DNA of 64,000 nt from the NCBI GenBank assembly GCA_013397695.1, contig VYZI01000118.1, positions 62,001-126,000 of the forward strand, read 5' to 3'. Shown piece after piece: positions 26,620 through 38,292 of the stretch. A model generated the notes under the pieces. It was given only the letters and a program-made list of their open reading frames with translations, was not told the DNA's origin and did not search any database. The translations under genes and the position numbers were made by a program. Origin of the DNA: Centropus unirufus. Its lineage: Eukaryota > Chordata > Aves > Cuculiformes > Centropidae. Numbering within the stretch: position 1 is the stretch's first letter; each line of letters starts with the position of its first letter.

Positions 26620-26827
26620 TGGATAGAAGGAAGAAATTTTTTATGAGGATGGCAAAACCCTGGCACAGGTTTCCCAGAGAAGCCATGGAGGCTCCTATCC
26701 CAGGAAACATTCAAGGTCAGGTTTGATGGGGCTCTGAGCATTCCGAGTTTAAGACATCCCTGCTCCTGCAGAGCGGTTGGACTAGATAAGCTGTAAAAGT
26801 ACAAAAACCCAAAGCATTCTATGATTT
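26620..26827 (+). mobile_element. CR1 LINE 3' fragment, degraded
   Basis: AGGAAGAAATTTTTTATGAG, AAACCCTGGCACAGGTTTCC and TCAAGGTCAGGTTTGATGGG, ending AGCATTCTATGATTTT, follow the CR1 order. Many substitutions mark it as old. A 128-codon frame on the opposite strand is a shadow of this repeat. Confidence 0.88.
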
Positions 26828-27757
26828 TGCTGTCCTTGGAAGGTGCCCTTACCCTGTCCAGCCCTGTCCTCGAGGTTATCGCATAGCTACCTGTTTTGAC
26901 CATGATAATGCAGAGTTCCTGCTGTAATATATTTATATTCCTGTAATAATCACTGAACCAGCATCAAACATCTTTGCTTGTAGAACAGATATCCCGGAGG
27001 GGATTAATGGCAATTGATTTCCTGCTTAGCAGCCTATGCGCAAGTCATCTATAAACAAGATCTTCCAAGCTGTTGGGCTGGGCAGGGTGCTTGAAGCACT
27101 AATGGAGATGTATGGGTGCACTTCAAGTGCTCAGCGCTTGCCTCAGCGCTGAATTTTGCTGCCTCCCCTATGCCTGTTTAGCATAACCTGTCAAATATTC
27201 CAGAAGTCATTTGTGTTACGTTGTCACCAAAGGCACGCTCAGGGCACACTCGGGTACTTTGCATATGATATGTTTTAAATGCGGTACGATCCAGGCTGGC
27301 TTTTCCTATCATTTCCCTTGATTTTTGTGCGGACCGTAGCGCCGAGGCAGTTACAGAGCACAACATCCTTGCTGCAGCACCCTGGGAGAGAATGATAGGA
27401 GTTCCAATTCCTGGGACTCATCAGTCAGCTTAGTGCAGCTGAGGCTCCTCTTGAAATTCCAGCTCTCCGTTCCATGAGAGCCACTTACTGAGAGAAGAAT
27501 TCCTGTGATATATTGACCACTTCCATTGAAACACTGGCTCACTGATAGCATGGCAGCTCCCTGCAGGTTCTCTGTGGAGTATTTTGTTCCCCTTACACTT
27601 CCTAATTATTGCCTTGTTAGATCATGCTTCTCAGTGAAGGTTTACTCGGATAATTGATTCCAGTGATAGTAAATGAAAATGGTACATAAATTACACTCAT
27701 ACGTAGCACTCGTTGTTTTGGACTAATATATCAGAAGTCCCTTTGGTGTTTGTCGGA

Positions 27758-28070
27758 CAGGGGCTCTTTATCAAGGAGTGATAAAGAGTGCAGGTGTAGG
27801 ATGAGGGGGGATGGTCTAAGGCTTGAAGGGTGAAGATTTAAGTTAAATATCAGGGATAAATATTTTCCTATGAGTATGGTGAGGCGCTGGCCCAGATTGC
27901 CCAAAGAACTCATGGCTGCCCCATTCCTGGAGGTGTCCAAGGTCAGGTTGGATGGAGCTTTGCGCAGCCTCATCCAGTGCGAGGTGTCCCTGCCCATGGC
28001 AGAGGGGTTGGAACTGGGTGATCTTTAAGATCCTTTCAACCCCAAAATGTTCTGTGATTTTATGATTCTC
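27758..28070 (+). mobile_element. CR1 LINE 3' fragment just upstream of exon 2
   Basis: GGCGCTGGCCCAGATTGCCC, GGAGGTGTCCAAGGTCAGGT, GTGTCCCTGCCCATGGCAGA and the tail TTCTGTGATTTTATGATTCT give an unambiguous CR1 in the gene's orientation. It ends 335 bases before the exon. The 5' part contains a locally duplicated 'AGTGATAAAGAGTG'-like stretch. Confidence 0.94.
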
Positions 28071-28378
28071 TGGCAAACTTGTTTATATGTAGCTCCATGA
28101 TTACATACATAGCTCTTGGCCGTTATGCAGGTTATAGGGAAGGAATATAGAGTAAACTTGATGCCAAATACATGCTTTCAATACTTAATGTGAAGGAGAG
28201 CAGTATTATCTAGTCGTTTAGTCCTGTACCTTATAGAACAATTCTATTATTTCTAAAGAGAAAACCAAGGAGGTGCTTAATTCCATCTAGCAGGAAACCA
28301 GGAAGGCTGATTTGCTTTTTTCGTAGCATTTCTTAGCCAAAACTATGTACTGGCTTTTGCTGTCAGATTGCTGAATTT

Positions 28379-28405
28379 TAACTAACCCTAAGATTTACTT
28401 TGCAG
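28379..28405 (+). promoter_or_regulatory. KCNMA1: Branch point and 3' splice acceptor of KCNMA1 intron 1
   Basis: TAACTAAC at 28379-28386 is close to the ideal TACTAAC branch sequence. Its likely branch adenosine at 28385 lies 21 nt before the exon. The intron ends TTTACTTTGCAG at 28405. The pyrimidine tract is short and interrupted by purines (CCTAAGATTTACTTT), so the strong branch site may compensate. Seen directly; use of this adenosine is inferred. Confidence 0.85.
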
Positions 28406-28570
28406 GAGGCCCAGAAGATCAATGGTGGTGGAGATACACAGGCAGATGGGGCCTGCAAACCAACAGATGAGAAAGAGGAGAACGTGGCAGCAGAAGTGGG
28501 ATGGATGACCTCCGTGAAGGACTGGGCAGGAGTCATGATATCTGCCCAGACATTAACTGGCAGAGTACTT
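28406..28570 (+). CDS. KCNMA1: KCNMA1 (BK channel alpha subunit) coding exon 2, internal exon
   Basis: The exon encodes 55 residues, beginning EAQKINGGGDTQADG and ending ISAQTLTGRVL, with no stop and with phase 0 at both ends. The stretch WMTSVKDWAGVMISAQ (exon residues 33-48) is the signature just before and into transmembrane helix S1 of Slo1. BK channels are tetrameric plasma-membrane potassium channels opened by voltage and cytosolic calcium. They shape action potentials, smooth-muscle tone and, in birds, hair-cell electrical tuning. The acidic first half (about residues 1-30) is the cytoplasmic S0-S1 linker; the last residues start S1, which must continue in exon 3 outside the window. 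Compared with the mammalian exon as I remember it, the linker reads GGGDT instead of NGSS, one residue longer, and carries a cysteine at exon residue 17 where mammals have leucine. Flanking splice signals agree exactly with the similarity limits. Exon number 2 is from family knowledge, since exon 1 is not in the window. Confidence 0.95.
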
Positions 28571-28576
28571 GTAAGT
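28568..28576 (+). promoter_or_regulatory. KCNMA1: 5' splice donor of KCNMA1 intron 2
   Basis: The exon ends CTT and the intron begins GTAAGT, which matches the U1 consensus at all six intronic positions. The last three exon bases depart from the usual CAG, so recognition depends on the intronic side. Confidence 0.9.
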
Positions 28577-28604
28577 TTTCTATGATTTTTTAATATTCTT
28601 ATTT

Positions 28605-28646
28605 AAAAAAACAAGCAAACAAAAAAAAACAAAACAAAAAAACCAG
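28605..28646 (+). repeat. A-rich (CAAA)n low-complexity tract just after exon 2
   Basis: AAAAAAACAAGCAAACAAAA and continuing A-rich sequence start 34 bases past the donor. Similar A/CAAA tracts occur at 5276-5330, 9525-9560 and 12231-12275, and the complementary GTTTT type at 23357-23410 and 43725-43815. It could be an old retroposon tail or simple slippage. Confidence 0.75.
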
Positions 28647-29727
28647 TTTCCCACCATTAGTGAAGGAATTTTGGTTTGTTGCATGAGCGCTCAATCAATC
28701 CTGATTTTATTATTGGGAAGCAAAATAGCACGCTAATTCCTACTTCAAGAGAGAAGTAGTGATAATAAGTATGCAAATGACATCCAGCCTACCCCCCAGC
28801 CTATTTCACTGTTCAGGCACCAGGATTTTGGACTGAGTTTAGTAGTTTCATATTATGTGGTAAAACTATAGGCCTATTTTTCCTAGAAGTAAAATTGTGT
28901 TGCTTTTACTGATGTGTATGTGAGCACAAATGCAAACCAACAACCCAAAGACCAAAACCTAAGATGCTAACGACATTTTACCCTGCATTTTTATTCAAGA
29001 TGGTAGGAAAGCTATTCACTTCCATTTGATGACTTTGTGTATTTCTTTTGTGGTCCTTGCCGTTTATCGTTGCATCTTACAAGGCACAGGTTTATTTCCA
29101 GGTTATTGTGCAGGCAACTGGCCAACAACATCGGGTCAGATTATTTCTGAGAGTATATTCATTTCCTTGTCAAGGTATAACAGCAGATATTCTACACATC
29201 TGGGCTCATTTATATTACTGACCCTCAGAAAAATAAGGAGCCATATATGAATTCTATTGGTTAATATTTTCCAGCTTTGAAAATGATGCAATTATTTCAA
29301 TAGAGCACCTAACAGTTTTGGGGTTTGAATTGGTAGGATGTGATTTCTGGAGGACCATTTCCAGTAGGAACACTGACTGTTCATTTAAACACCTTTATGG
29401 TTATATTTGCTAAAGGTTAACTGCTTCGGTGAACATTTGTGCTAGAGAGAATATTCACATTTTTTGTAGAATAAGACGGTAGCAAGTCAGGTCAATATTT
29501 TCATCAAAGTATATTGTTAGAATATATGACTATCTCATGAATTCCTACAAACTTAACATAACCTGTCCCTTAAGACAGCTCTTATATTTCAAAATGGAGT
29601 ATGGATTTCCTTATCCAGAGCAAAGAACTGGTGGCTTTACAGAGCTATGAAATCAAAATTGTATTAAATATCTGCCACTAAGGAAATTATAGTGCACTTT
29701 TACACTGTGAGGCTTAAAATCAAGCCT

Positions 29728-29749
29728 CATGTATCAAATTTGATACATG
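29728..29749. repeat. Perfect 22-bp palindrome
   Basis: Two 11-base arms, CATGTATCAAA and its exact complement, abut with no spacer. It lies 1.2 kb into intron 2. It could bind a homodimeric factor or form a cruciform, or be chance; nothing else around it suggests a role. Confidence 0.8.
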
Positions 29750-30310
29750 TGCAGTGTTTTAAAAAAGGGGTTTTAAAAGAGTTTCGGCAAAAATGGACAT
29801 GGGAAAGTGGTTATAACAAATCTTCAGTTCAGCGTGATTCCTCTGCAGGAAGGCTCTTGTGTCACTGCTGCTTGGGTTTATTTGACAAGTGAGGGAGATG
29901 AGTTAGCAAAGTGTTGAATACATATCAGTGTCAAGTGCAATTTTACTTGTGTTACCTGCTCCCGGCGAAAACTTTCATCATTATTCTTACCCAAACAGTC
30001 ATTTTCTCCAAAGTGGATCTCAGTGGAAAGTCAGGTGCTGGTTGTTAAACCAAAACTGAATATTTTTTGGACCTCTCTCTAGAAGGGTCTGTCTCCATAA
30101 CTTTGACATATCTGGTATAGATTTTATTTCTTCTTCAGCATCCTGACAAAACAGCTGCCTCATTTATCAGATGTTTGTCCAGGTGTCTTGTGAGTGTTGG
30201 AACAAATATTTATATAGTAGCTGCTCCTATAATTACCTTTGTAATATTTAAACTTCTATTGACCACTGGCAGGTGAAGAAAATAAAGGCCGGCAGTATGG
30301 AAAATTCAGG

Positions 30311-30335
30311 ACAAGTTATTTTTTAAATAACTTGT
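30311..30335. repeat. Hairpin with 11-bp stem and 3-nt loop
   Basis: ACAAGTTATTT, loop TTT, AAATAACTTGT. Perfect pairing. The AT-rich stem is not followed by a U-run and is intronic, so it is not a terminator. Confidence 0.75.
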
Positions 30336-33300
30336 GCTGCCAGTTTCATTATTTACTCTGCAAAAGTGGTCAATTATGTCCGGTTCTTCAATCTCGAATG
30401 TACGCCATGTGTCATTTCCCAGTATGATGCGGTCTCACCATGTGAGCATCTAAGAGCAGCTTTATTGGAAAGGAGAGCGTCTCAAATTCATCCTGTTAAT
30501 ATCTCCACTCGTATCCTGGCCTCTTGGTTATGTGAGGCAGAAGGCGCCCCTGTTAGCTACACCTAATTTTTATTTTTTTTTATCAATTCCAAGAGAGGGC
30601 TATGAGCAAAGTGTCTTCTTTCAGTCTCTAGTAGTAGTTTTAATTTTGTTAAAAAGATATATCTATATATTTACTTGATAAATAGTTCCAGCTTAAACTT
30701 TTACAAAACATTTGCGCATTTTTATCATTTCAACTTAGTATCCTGCAGCATGTTATTCCTGTCTATTAATGACAGCAAAATTAGATGCAATAGAAGTAAA
30801 GGTGGCATGTACATGGGGCTTCAGTAGAACTTAATGTTCTTGGTGCCACAACCTTTGAAAATGTGACTTTTTCTCTTAAATAATGTAGATGAGAATTTTG
30901 CATACTGTATAAAATGTGTCCATATTAAATTGCATAAGCACATGGTTGAAGAACTCGCTAATTGAACCCATGCAGTTCTGTTTGCAGTTGACATTGATTG
31001 GCATAAATATAAATAACAATAAAAGGTAACAGTTTACTTAAAATTGTTGAGAGAGATAGTGATTTCCTTTGAAGTGCTGTATGGTGTTGGAGATGGTGGA
31101 AGTGCCAGAAAAATTCCTGAGGTCGGCTTCTCAAAGAAGACTCAGTCATAGTCATAATTAATCTCGAGAAGCAGGAAATTAAAAGTGTTTATGAATTGAT
31201 TCTGCTTCCTGAAAATAACTTTTTAATCATTTGAGCAAGAAGAAAATTGTCCTTCATTAGGTGAAGTGCAGGATACACAAGAGGAAGTCATATGAATATT
31301 GTCAAAGCCGTCACAGTTCAATTCAGGGCATGGGTGAGTGTCAACTCTCCTTTAAAGTGACCAAGAAAGGGAATGAACTACAAATTTGTGTTAAAATGGA
31401 GGGTATTAGCCTTTGTTTTTTAATTACTGCATGATGAAAATGTCTTAGATTGGCAGCACTAAAAAAAAAGAGAAGTAAAGCCCTCAGTGAGGGGAGAGAA
31501 GAGTGGACAGCAATTAGAAATATCTTTCTATATTATATAGAATATATTATAATAGAATATAGGAAGAAATATCTTTATGGTTTGAGTTGTTTAGTATTGT
31601 AATTAAATTAGAAGATTATTTAGATTGCTTTTTTTAATGTTCTTAATACTAACTACATTTAAAAATGAGATGGTGTTATCAGAAGGTTCTTTCTAAAATT
31701 AAAGAAACACCTGTATGTTCCCCAGTTTCATTTAGAATGAAACAGACCTTTTCTGTAACATACTTCAGTTGGAATATATGATTGCTCCTATAGTCTGTTC
31801 ATCGACCTAAAAAAATTCAGCAGGCATTCTTCTTTCCCCAGCTCTGGCTGTCCTACATATTCAAAGGTTGAAAAGTGCAAAACTTAGAATATTTTGGCAA
31901 GAGAGAACAAAGTTGTGGGGTTAGAATCGGGCACACTAAACTGTGGTAAGATTTAGACCCTTGACTGGACTTCTGAAGGACTGTTAAAAATCCTAGGAGA
32001 CCTCACTGCTCGTCCAGGGAAAGAGAAGAGTGACTCCAAGAATGCTTTAGGTAATGCAAGATTATAGGAACAAATGGTAAGAACTTGTTTATAACCATCA
32101 CAGTTTGAGCATAAATAGGTGTGGCACCTAAATGCAATTAATTTGAAATACTCCTTGTCAAGCAAATGTTCTTAACAGTTGGTTTTACTTAGGTAAGACA
32201 TAGGTTTTGTCTGTAAATATGGCATAAGGAGGAGAGCTTAATTACAAATTGTATCAAATAAGAGTACTCTAGAGCGGGAAAAAGCATACGTGAAGCAGTT
32301 GAATGAAAAGCTGGTTTAAATGCATAAGTAATTATAGTACATTTTTTTTGGAAAAATATAAATACGCATTTTTTTACCGCTTGCAGTCATACCTGCTCAT
32401 CGCTAGCTCAGAAGTTCACTCACTCTAAGTCTTTAGATTAGTAGAAAAAGGAGACATTTATCTACTCGGAAGGGAGTGATTGGGAAGCATCTTGCTGTTA
32501 ATACTTAGTCACTCAAATATTCATGAATCTTGTTTACATAACTCTATGTGTAGTTCTGAGTCTGTATGTAGCTGTGTGTGGGTTTTGGTGGGGTTTTTTT
32601 TAGGTCTTCTGAGATGGGGAGAGTTGTGCGTGCATTATAGATGATATATTATTGCATCTGTATCGAAGTTGCGCTTTCCTCACCCTGGTCATCAAACAAA
32701 AGGAACATCCTAAGGACCAAAAGCCACAGCTTTACCAGGTCGTGGTGTTTGTAGTAAGGAATTGCACAAAGCTGCTGAAGAGGTACCTGTCGGTGCCTTA
32801 GTGTGACCCCATCCATCTGTCCCCAGGTGATGACTGCTGCCGATGTTTGTCACCTACTGTTCCTGGGGGGAAGACTTTTGATTTTGCTCCTCCCTATTGA
32901 GACATGGACTTCATCTGTATTGTAATTATCTTCTCTAGGCCTTGGTGACACATAAATGAGTCCAGGAGATGTGTTCTAGATTGCTTTCATCTTCTGTGAT
33001 GATGTGGACTATTTCCAGGGTTTCCATAGGAATAGGAACAATGCTTCTCCACTTGAGTTCATGAGATACTGAATGATAATGGAATAGAGTAGGAAGTGTT
33101 GAGTAAGTCTTGCTGGTTTCTATGGTAACTGCAGCTAGTTTAAGTTCCATTTATGCATTCTCTTTTTCTGAATAGTTATTTATTTTTGACAATATTAAGG
33201 ATTGTTTTTCAGGATTTTTGCTTAGGATCAAAGAGTGGGCTTCTGCCCACAGTCCCATGGGAAAGTTCTTTTAGTGTACATATTGATTTAGCACTAGACT

Positions 33301-34568
33301 ATTCAGTTCTGCAATTGTTGCTGGAGTATTTCTGGTTGTCACTCCACCTTTAAGATAGCCACCTGGTGTTTTGTGAAACTGCTGTAACGTCAGTGGATCT
33401 TGTCTCTTAAAAAATGTATTAAATGTATTGGGTGAGCATAAGGTAGATGTACATGGTCAAAAAAATCAAGAAAATGGTAAGTACTACGTTTCATAAAGGA
33501 ATGACATGGGCTATACTCAGAAATTGACTTAATTGGACTTAAAACCTTGCCTTTGAATTCTTAGCTCAAAAAGTGAAGAAACGGAGAATTAAGTGTATAC
33601 ATGATACATAGTTTATAAATGTTTAGCTGAATTCTGCAGTGAGTAACTCCCGTAGCAGCAGCTAAAAGCTGACGGAGACACCATAGAAACAGCGTAGGTT
33701 AGTCCGTGCCTTCTAATGAGCTGTAGAACCTCTTACGGTGGTCATGAAGAGGGGCTCACAAAAGTAAAGCGAGACAAGGTAGGTATAGAATGGAAAAGGA
33801 ACCATTATCGTTCTTCCTCTATTTTGAGTCCAAACATCAAAGAAATCAATTTAAACCAGTGTAATTGTTAGTTCTTGATTCCTGACGTGGTGTCCCATTC
33901 TAAGGTGAGACACCCCACCTTAGAGCCTCATCCTGGCTTGTGTGGCCAGTTACTGCGTGCAAACCAAGAGATCCAGTTCAGTCTGATGCCCACAGTCCTC
34001 TCGTTGAAAACCATGCGACTCTTACGACCTGGTAAAAGAACAACTTATGCAAGTCAGGGTAAAATCTTGCGGAAATTACTTCTTTAGAGATGAGTAGATT
34101 TAGTGAGCCATCTGATTCTTGTGATACACAAAATGTGATCCTGCCACGAGCCTACCACAAAGGAGAGCAGGACGCTATGTTTTGCCTGGAGATACACTAT
34201 TTTCTTCGTTATTGCCAGCCATTGTATTTAATCCCATAACACACATCCCGAGAGTTCTGGATGTACCTTGGGAAAGCATAGCTGTGTATCTTGGTAAAAA
34301 GCAAAAATATGCCTTTTGGTGTCAAGGCAAAATGCTTCCAACATGATTGTGAGCGGTTTGATTTTATAGTTTCACCTTCTCTTCATCTGTTCCTCAGGCA
34401 AGGGAAAAAGGTCTGGCCTTGTGATTTTCGTTGTCTTCCTTTTGCTTTTTACACTTGTCCAACACAAATGCCGTCTGATTAAACCGTACAGGGAGAGTTT
34501 TGAACGAGAAGGATCGGCAGAGCGTGCCATTAAGGTGGTTGATCTGTATTGGGGGTCAGTAGACTGGA

Positions 34569-34642
34569 TGTTCCCATTTTCAGTCCCTACCTAGTGTAGG
34601 GACTAAAGTCTAGCCTGTGTGTTCCCATTTTTAGTCCCTACC
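34569..34642. repeat. 23-bp direct repeat with hairpin between copies
   Basis: The 23-base segments at 34569-34591 and 34620-34642 (beginning TGTTCCCATTTT and ending AGTCCCTACC) differ at one base. The first copy also pairs with GTAGGGACT at 34596-34604 through a 5-base loop. This looks like a small local duplication and inversion event. Confidence 0.8.
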
Positions 34643-37600
34643 ACGTTTTAGTAGCCATGTATAAGCAAACAAAACCTGGCACCATCAATTCTGTTGTTTT
34701 AGCCAAAGTGGAGAATTCCGTGTTCTTCTCTACGCGGGGCGTAAATAAAGCTGAACTGTCCTGTTGTCTTACACCTCAAAAGTCCTGCATGGTGGTCTGT
34801 ACGGAGACTCAGCACAGGTATGGAAAGATGAATTCAGCAGAGTCTGTCTTGAATGCGATAGCATTTCGCTCACCTTTTATTTTCCTTCGGATATTCAATT
34901 TTGTTTCTCCTCAGTGAAGTCTTGAACAAATTTTGTCACTGGTGCTTATGCCTAAGGATTTGCTTCAATGAATGAGGTCAAGATGTGCTCTGTCAGACTG
35001 GATTTTAAAATACTTTTCTGCTACACATGACGGATTGTAAAAATATTACTGGATCTAATAAAGTACCTGCAAATCGGAAGTTCTTCCATGTTACAAACAT
35101 AAATCAGCATTAATCAGCACGTTGAACATAAACGGCTTGCACGTCCTGCTAAGAGAAATATGTTTGAGAAAACTGGAGGTGCTTTTCTATCAAACTCTAG
35201 AAAATCATTGTAGTAAAGCTTCCCTGAATGTTACTTTTCCAGATTTGCCTTGTTTTCTCTCACAGTAAATGTTACAAACCCGTTTGGGGTGGTTTCTTTA
35301 ATGGTTTTCTATTGTAGAAGGCTTTGAAAGCAACTAAGAAAACCAAGCCAAGAGTTTAGAGGTACAGAGCTGCTGCTTGGTGTTTCTAAGTAAACTAGAA
35401 GAGTTTTAGGGGTCTCCTGGCTGGAAAAGGCTGCCTGCACTGGCTTAAATCCATTGGAGGAGTTAGTTTGGTGGAAAAGTGTCCTTTTCTTGAGGTAGCA
35501 GCAAGAGATCACACAATGGATGGCAAAGTCCTTAGCAGTAACACTGAATTTCCTAAGTGTTTTATGTCACCCTGGGAACACAACGTGGGCAGTGGGATTC
35601 AGGGAGTGCAGCATGGGACTGGAAGTTTGTCATGGATTCTGATCTCCCCTGTAGTCCCTTGGGTGAGTTTGAGCGCGTCACTAAACTTGCTATTCCACAT
35701 TTCTTTCTGTGTAAGGCAGGATTAAAAATAACTACCCAGACAGGTAAAGAGAATTGAAACTAACTTTTAAAAAGTACTGAAACTTACTTTATTTGGTGAT
35801 TTATTTTTAATCCTTCCATTGCATTTTTTAGGTCCAAAATGCATTTGTCCATTAAATCCGTCTAGTATGGCGAAATATATATTATGTCCTATTTATAGAA
35901 ATATGTACATCTATGCACACAGATTTCTCTATATAGGAATTGTTTTTAATTCCCTATTTTGCAATTAGAGATGGCATGTTCTCCTATGTAAATATTTTTT
36001 TAACGTACAGTCTCTTTTCCATAGTGTCTTTGCTATGCACTTCTGCTTTTTTATCTCTTCTGTGCCCTATAGGTGCAGGCAGATAAAAAAAATCTGATTT
36101 TTTTCCTTGCCATTCAATCCATTAGACTCGTTATGTATTCTCTTTTGGAAAGAGCCTTGGGCATCAACACTAGTTGCTCAAGGTCTCCTTCTAGCTGATG
36201 GCTCTTGATATAAAAGACCTATTTTTTAATGATGCGGTTCTGTTGCGTATCCAAAGCCACTGTTTTACTTCAAGAAATGAAAAGCCTGCTTGTGTGAGAT
36301 CTCGCATCCCTTAAGAGAATGCAGCTTGTGGTAAAAAAAAATGTGGTTTTATAACATTTCAGTTATATTGCTAGTGGAGAATAAGTCACAGCAGATAATT
36401 GACGGATTATAGAAGAAGAGGAATAAGTAAAGTTTGAAACCTTTTGGTTTGTCACAAAGGAAGTGTTGGATTAACAGAGGCTTCAGCTTTGACTTATCTG
36501 GTGTGGTTAAGAATATGGACATGAGGTTCTCGCGCTTACAAGAGAATTTCGTACTTCATTATCTTTCTGATTATTTGTGTGATTGGAAGAGAAATCTTTT
36601 GTTGCGCTTTCAGAATTAGCATGCTAATTACCAGCATCTTTATTACCTGCTATGAGGTCTCATTTAGAGAAACAATGATGAGTATATAGGAATTTCCCAT
36701 TCTCTTTTAAATAAGGTTTGATATTACAGTTACATGAGACTCGGCCTGAGTATTGGCGTTTAGGTGTTATTTAGGTGTTTAAGTTTACAACTTTATAGAA
36801 TGCAAGTACTCTGAAAGTATATGCTTATAATTAGCATAATGCTAAACTAGTAAGTGCCTTAACTGCAAATTAGTCATTACAATTTGATAGCGTTTACAGG
36901 CTTTGGATATTAAGAAGAGCATGGTTTTTTTTAAACAAACAGTACAAGTGTGAAATAAAATACAACATATTAACTAGGACTATGTATAAAGAGATCAGAT
37001 AGTTGATGTTTTTTATTTTACTGATAACATCTTCAGATTCCCACTGGGTAAACCCTTGTGACTTTGAAAGTGAACCTGTTAGCAACCTGCTGGATAGGAA
37101 AAAATAATGTTTCCATTTTCATTTGTTGGTGGGAAAGAACTTTAACCCCCCTCAAACTTTTAATGCAATTCAGTAATCGCATCTATTCCTTTGTGGCTTC
37201 AGTGTAATGCCAATTTTCAGATGAATTTTAGCTTTAATTTTAATGACAAAAAATTATTAATATTATTCTCTGAGAACTGTTAATAAAATGCAAATTTTGT
37301 ATGAAATTTTTGTCTACTTCCTACTACCGCATACCATATTTTCTGTTATTCAACATATAAGATTTTTCCAGAAAATGTTTCGACAAAGCAATGTCGAGAC
37401 TTACAAAGCAAGGCCAAGCAAAGTCATGATTCAAAGCTTAATGCTTGTATTTTTTCCTTTCCTCAAAATATTTTCTTTTTCAAGTTGCACAAAACAGTGT
37501 TTTTAATATGACCATTGCAGCAGTGAAATCTAGCATCAGTCAGAAGTGAAAAGACTTTATTGTGTGGGAGGCATATTTTGGCTTTAATAATGGTTTTTGG

Positions 37601-38164
37601 AAAAGCAAAATGAAAATTATATTTTATTTCTCCTGCTACTATGCTGGAGTCCCCCATATTTAAGCAGGTTAAACCAGTCTTATAGAAAGGGCGATATGTT
37701 TTGTAGGAAAGTGTCAACACTTTCTTTTATAACCAATAGCTGCGGTAATGCATTAATTAACATAGTAAATTGCAAAAAAAAAGAAAAATTGCTTTTGAGA
37801 AGTATTTTGAAATAGTAGCGTGAAAAGCCTATCAATCCATTGTTAATATTGTGAAATGTCTTGACAAGATAATGATTTCAATTAACTGTGATTGGAAATT
37901 TAGCTGGCGCTGATGTTAAATGCCACAGAAGTGGCGTGACTTAACATCCTGACAGGTGTGCAACGCTGCTGCTTCCGAGTTAGGTGAGACCCAACCTGGA
38001 AAGCTGCTTCTAGAGGGATTCTGGAGGCACCACTGGACTCTTTTTAGGTGGGTTTCTGCCACCATTTATGGGTCACAGCAATCAAGTGGCTTGTTCAGTT
38101 GGATGATGGCCACGGAGCATGGAGCCATCGTGTTGGAATCGCCGACTTTATTTTTCCTTCCATG

Positions 38165-38292
38165 CTTTGCAGGGTGGGGAGGTCCTGGCCCAGGTTGCCC
38201 AGGGAAGTTGTGGATGCCCCATGCCTGGAAATGTCCATGGCCAGGTTGGATGGGGGCTTGGGCAGCCTGGTCGAATGGAAGGTATCCCGGGA
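38165..38292 (+). mobile_element. CR1 LINE internal fragment lacking its 3' end
   Basis: GGTGGGGAGGTCCTGGCCCA, GGTTGCCCAGGGAAGTTGTG and CATGGCCAGGTTGGATGGGG are CR1. The match stops near 38292 without the 'CCCTGCCCATGG' and tail blocks. Since CR1 is normally truncated only at the 5' end, the missing 3' end points to a later deletion. Confidence 0.88.

Larger units (their letters stand above)
1..28405 (+). other. KCNMA1: KCNMA1 intron 1, 3' portion
   Basis: Everything before the exon reads as intron: no other open frame shows a recognised protein domain flanked by splice signals, and CR1 remnants lie in both orientations. KCNMA1 intron 1 is known to be very long in vertebrates, so its start being outside the window is expected. 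The intron assignment follows from the phase-0 acceptor at 28405 and from the absence of a start codon, CpG island or S0-coding sequence upstream. Confidence 0.85.
28647..38164. other. Long CR1-free intronic stretch after exon 2
   Basis: About 9.5 kb of AT-rich DNA without recognisable CR1. It holds the palindrome (29728), hairpin (30311) and direct repeat (34569). No frame matches the next KCNMA1 exon. Confidence 0.55.

Noticed and set aside
29026..29250. Possible KCNMA1 exon 3 (reads SFVVLAVYRC near its start)
   Set aside because: The resemblance to VVLVFAL is only a few residues, the rest does not match the S1-S2 region, and no acceptor precedes it in frame.
30660..31560. AT-rich near-palindromes such as those around 30655 and 31530
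   Set aside because: Low-complexity TA-rich sequence gives such pairings by chance.
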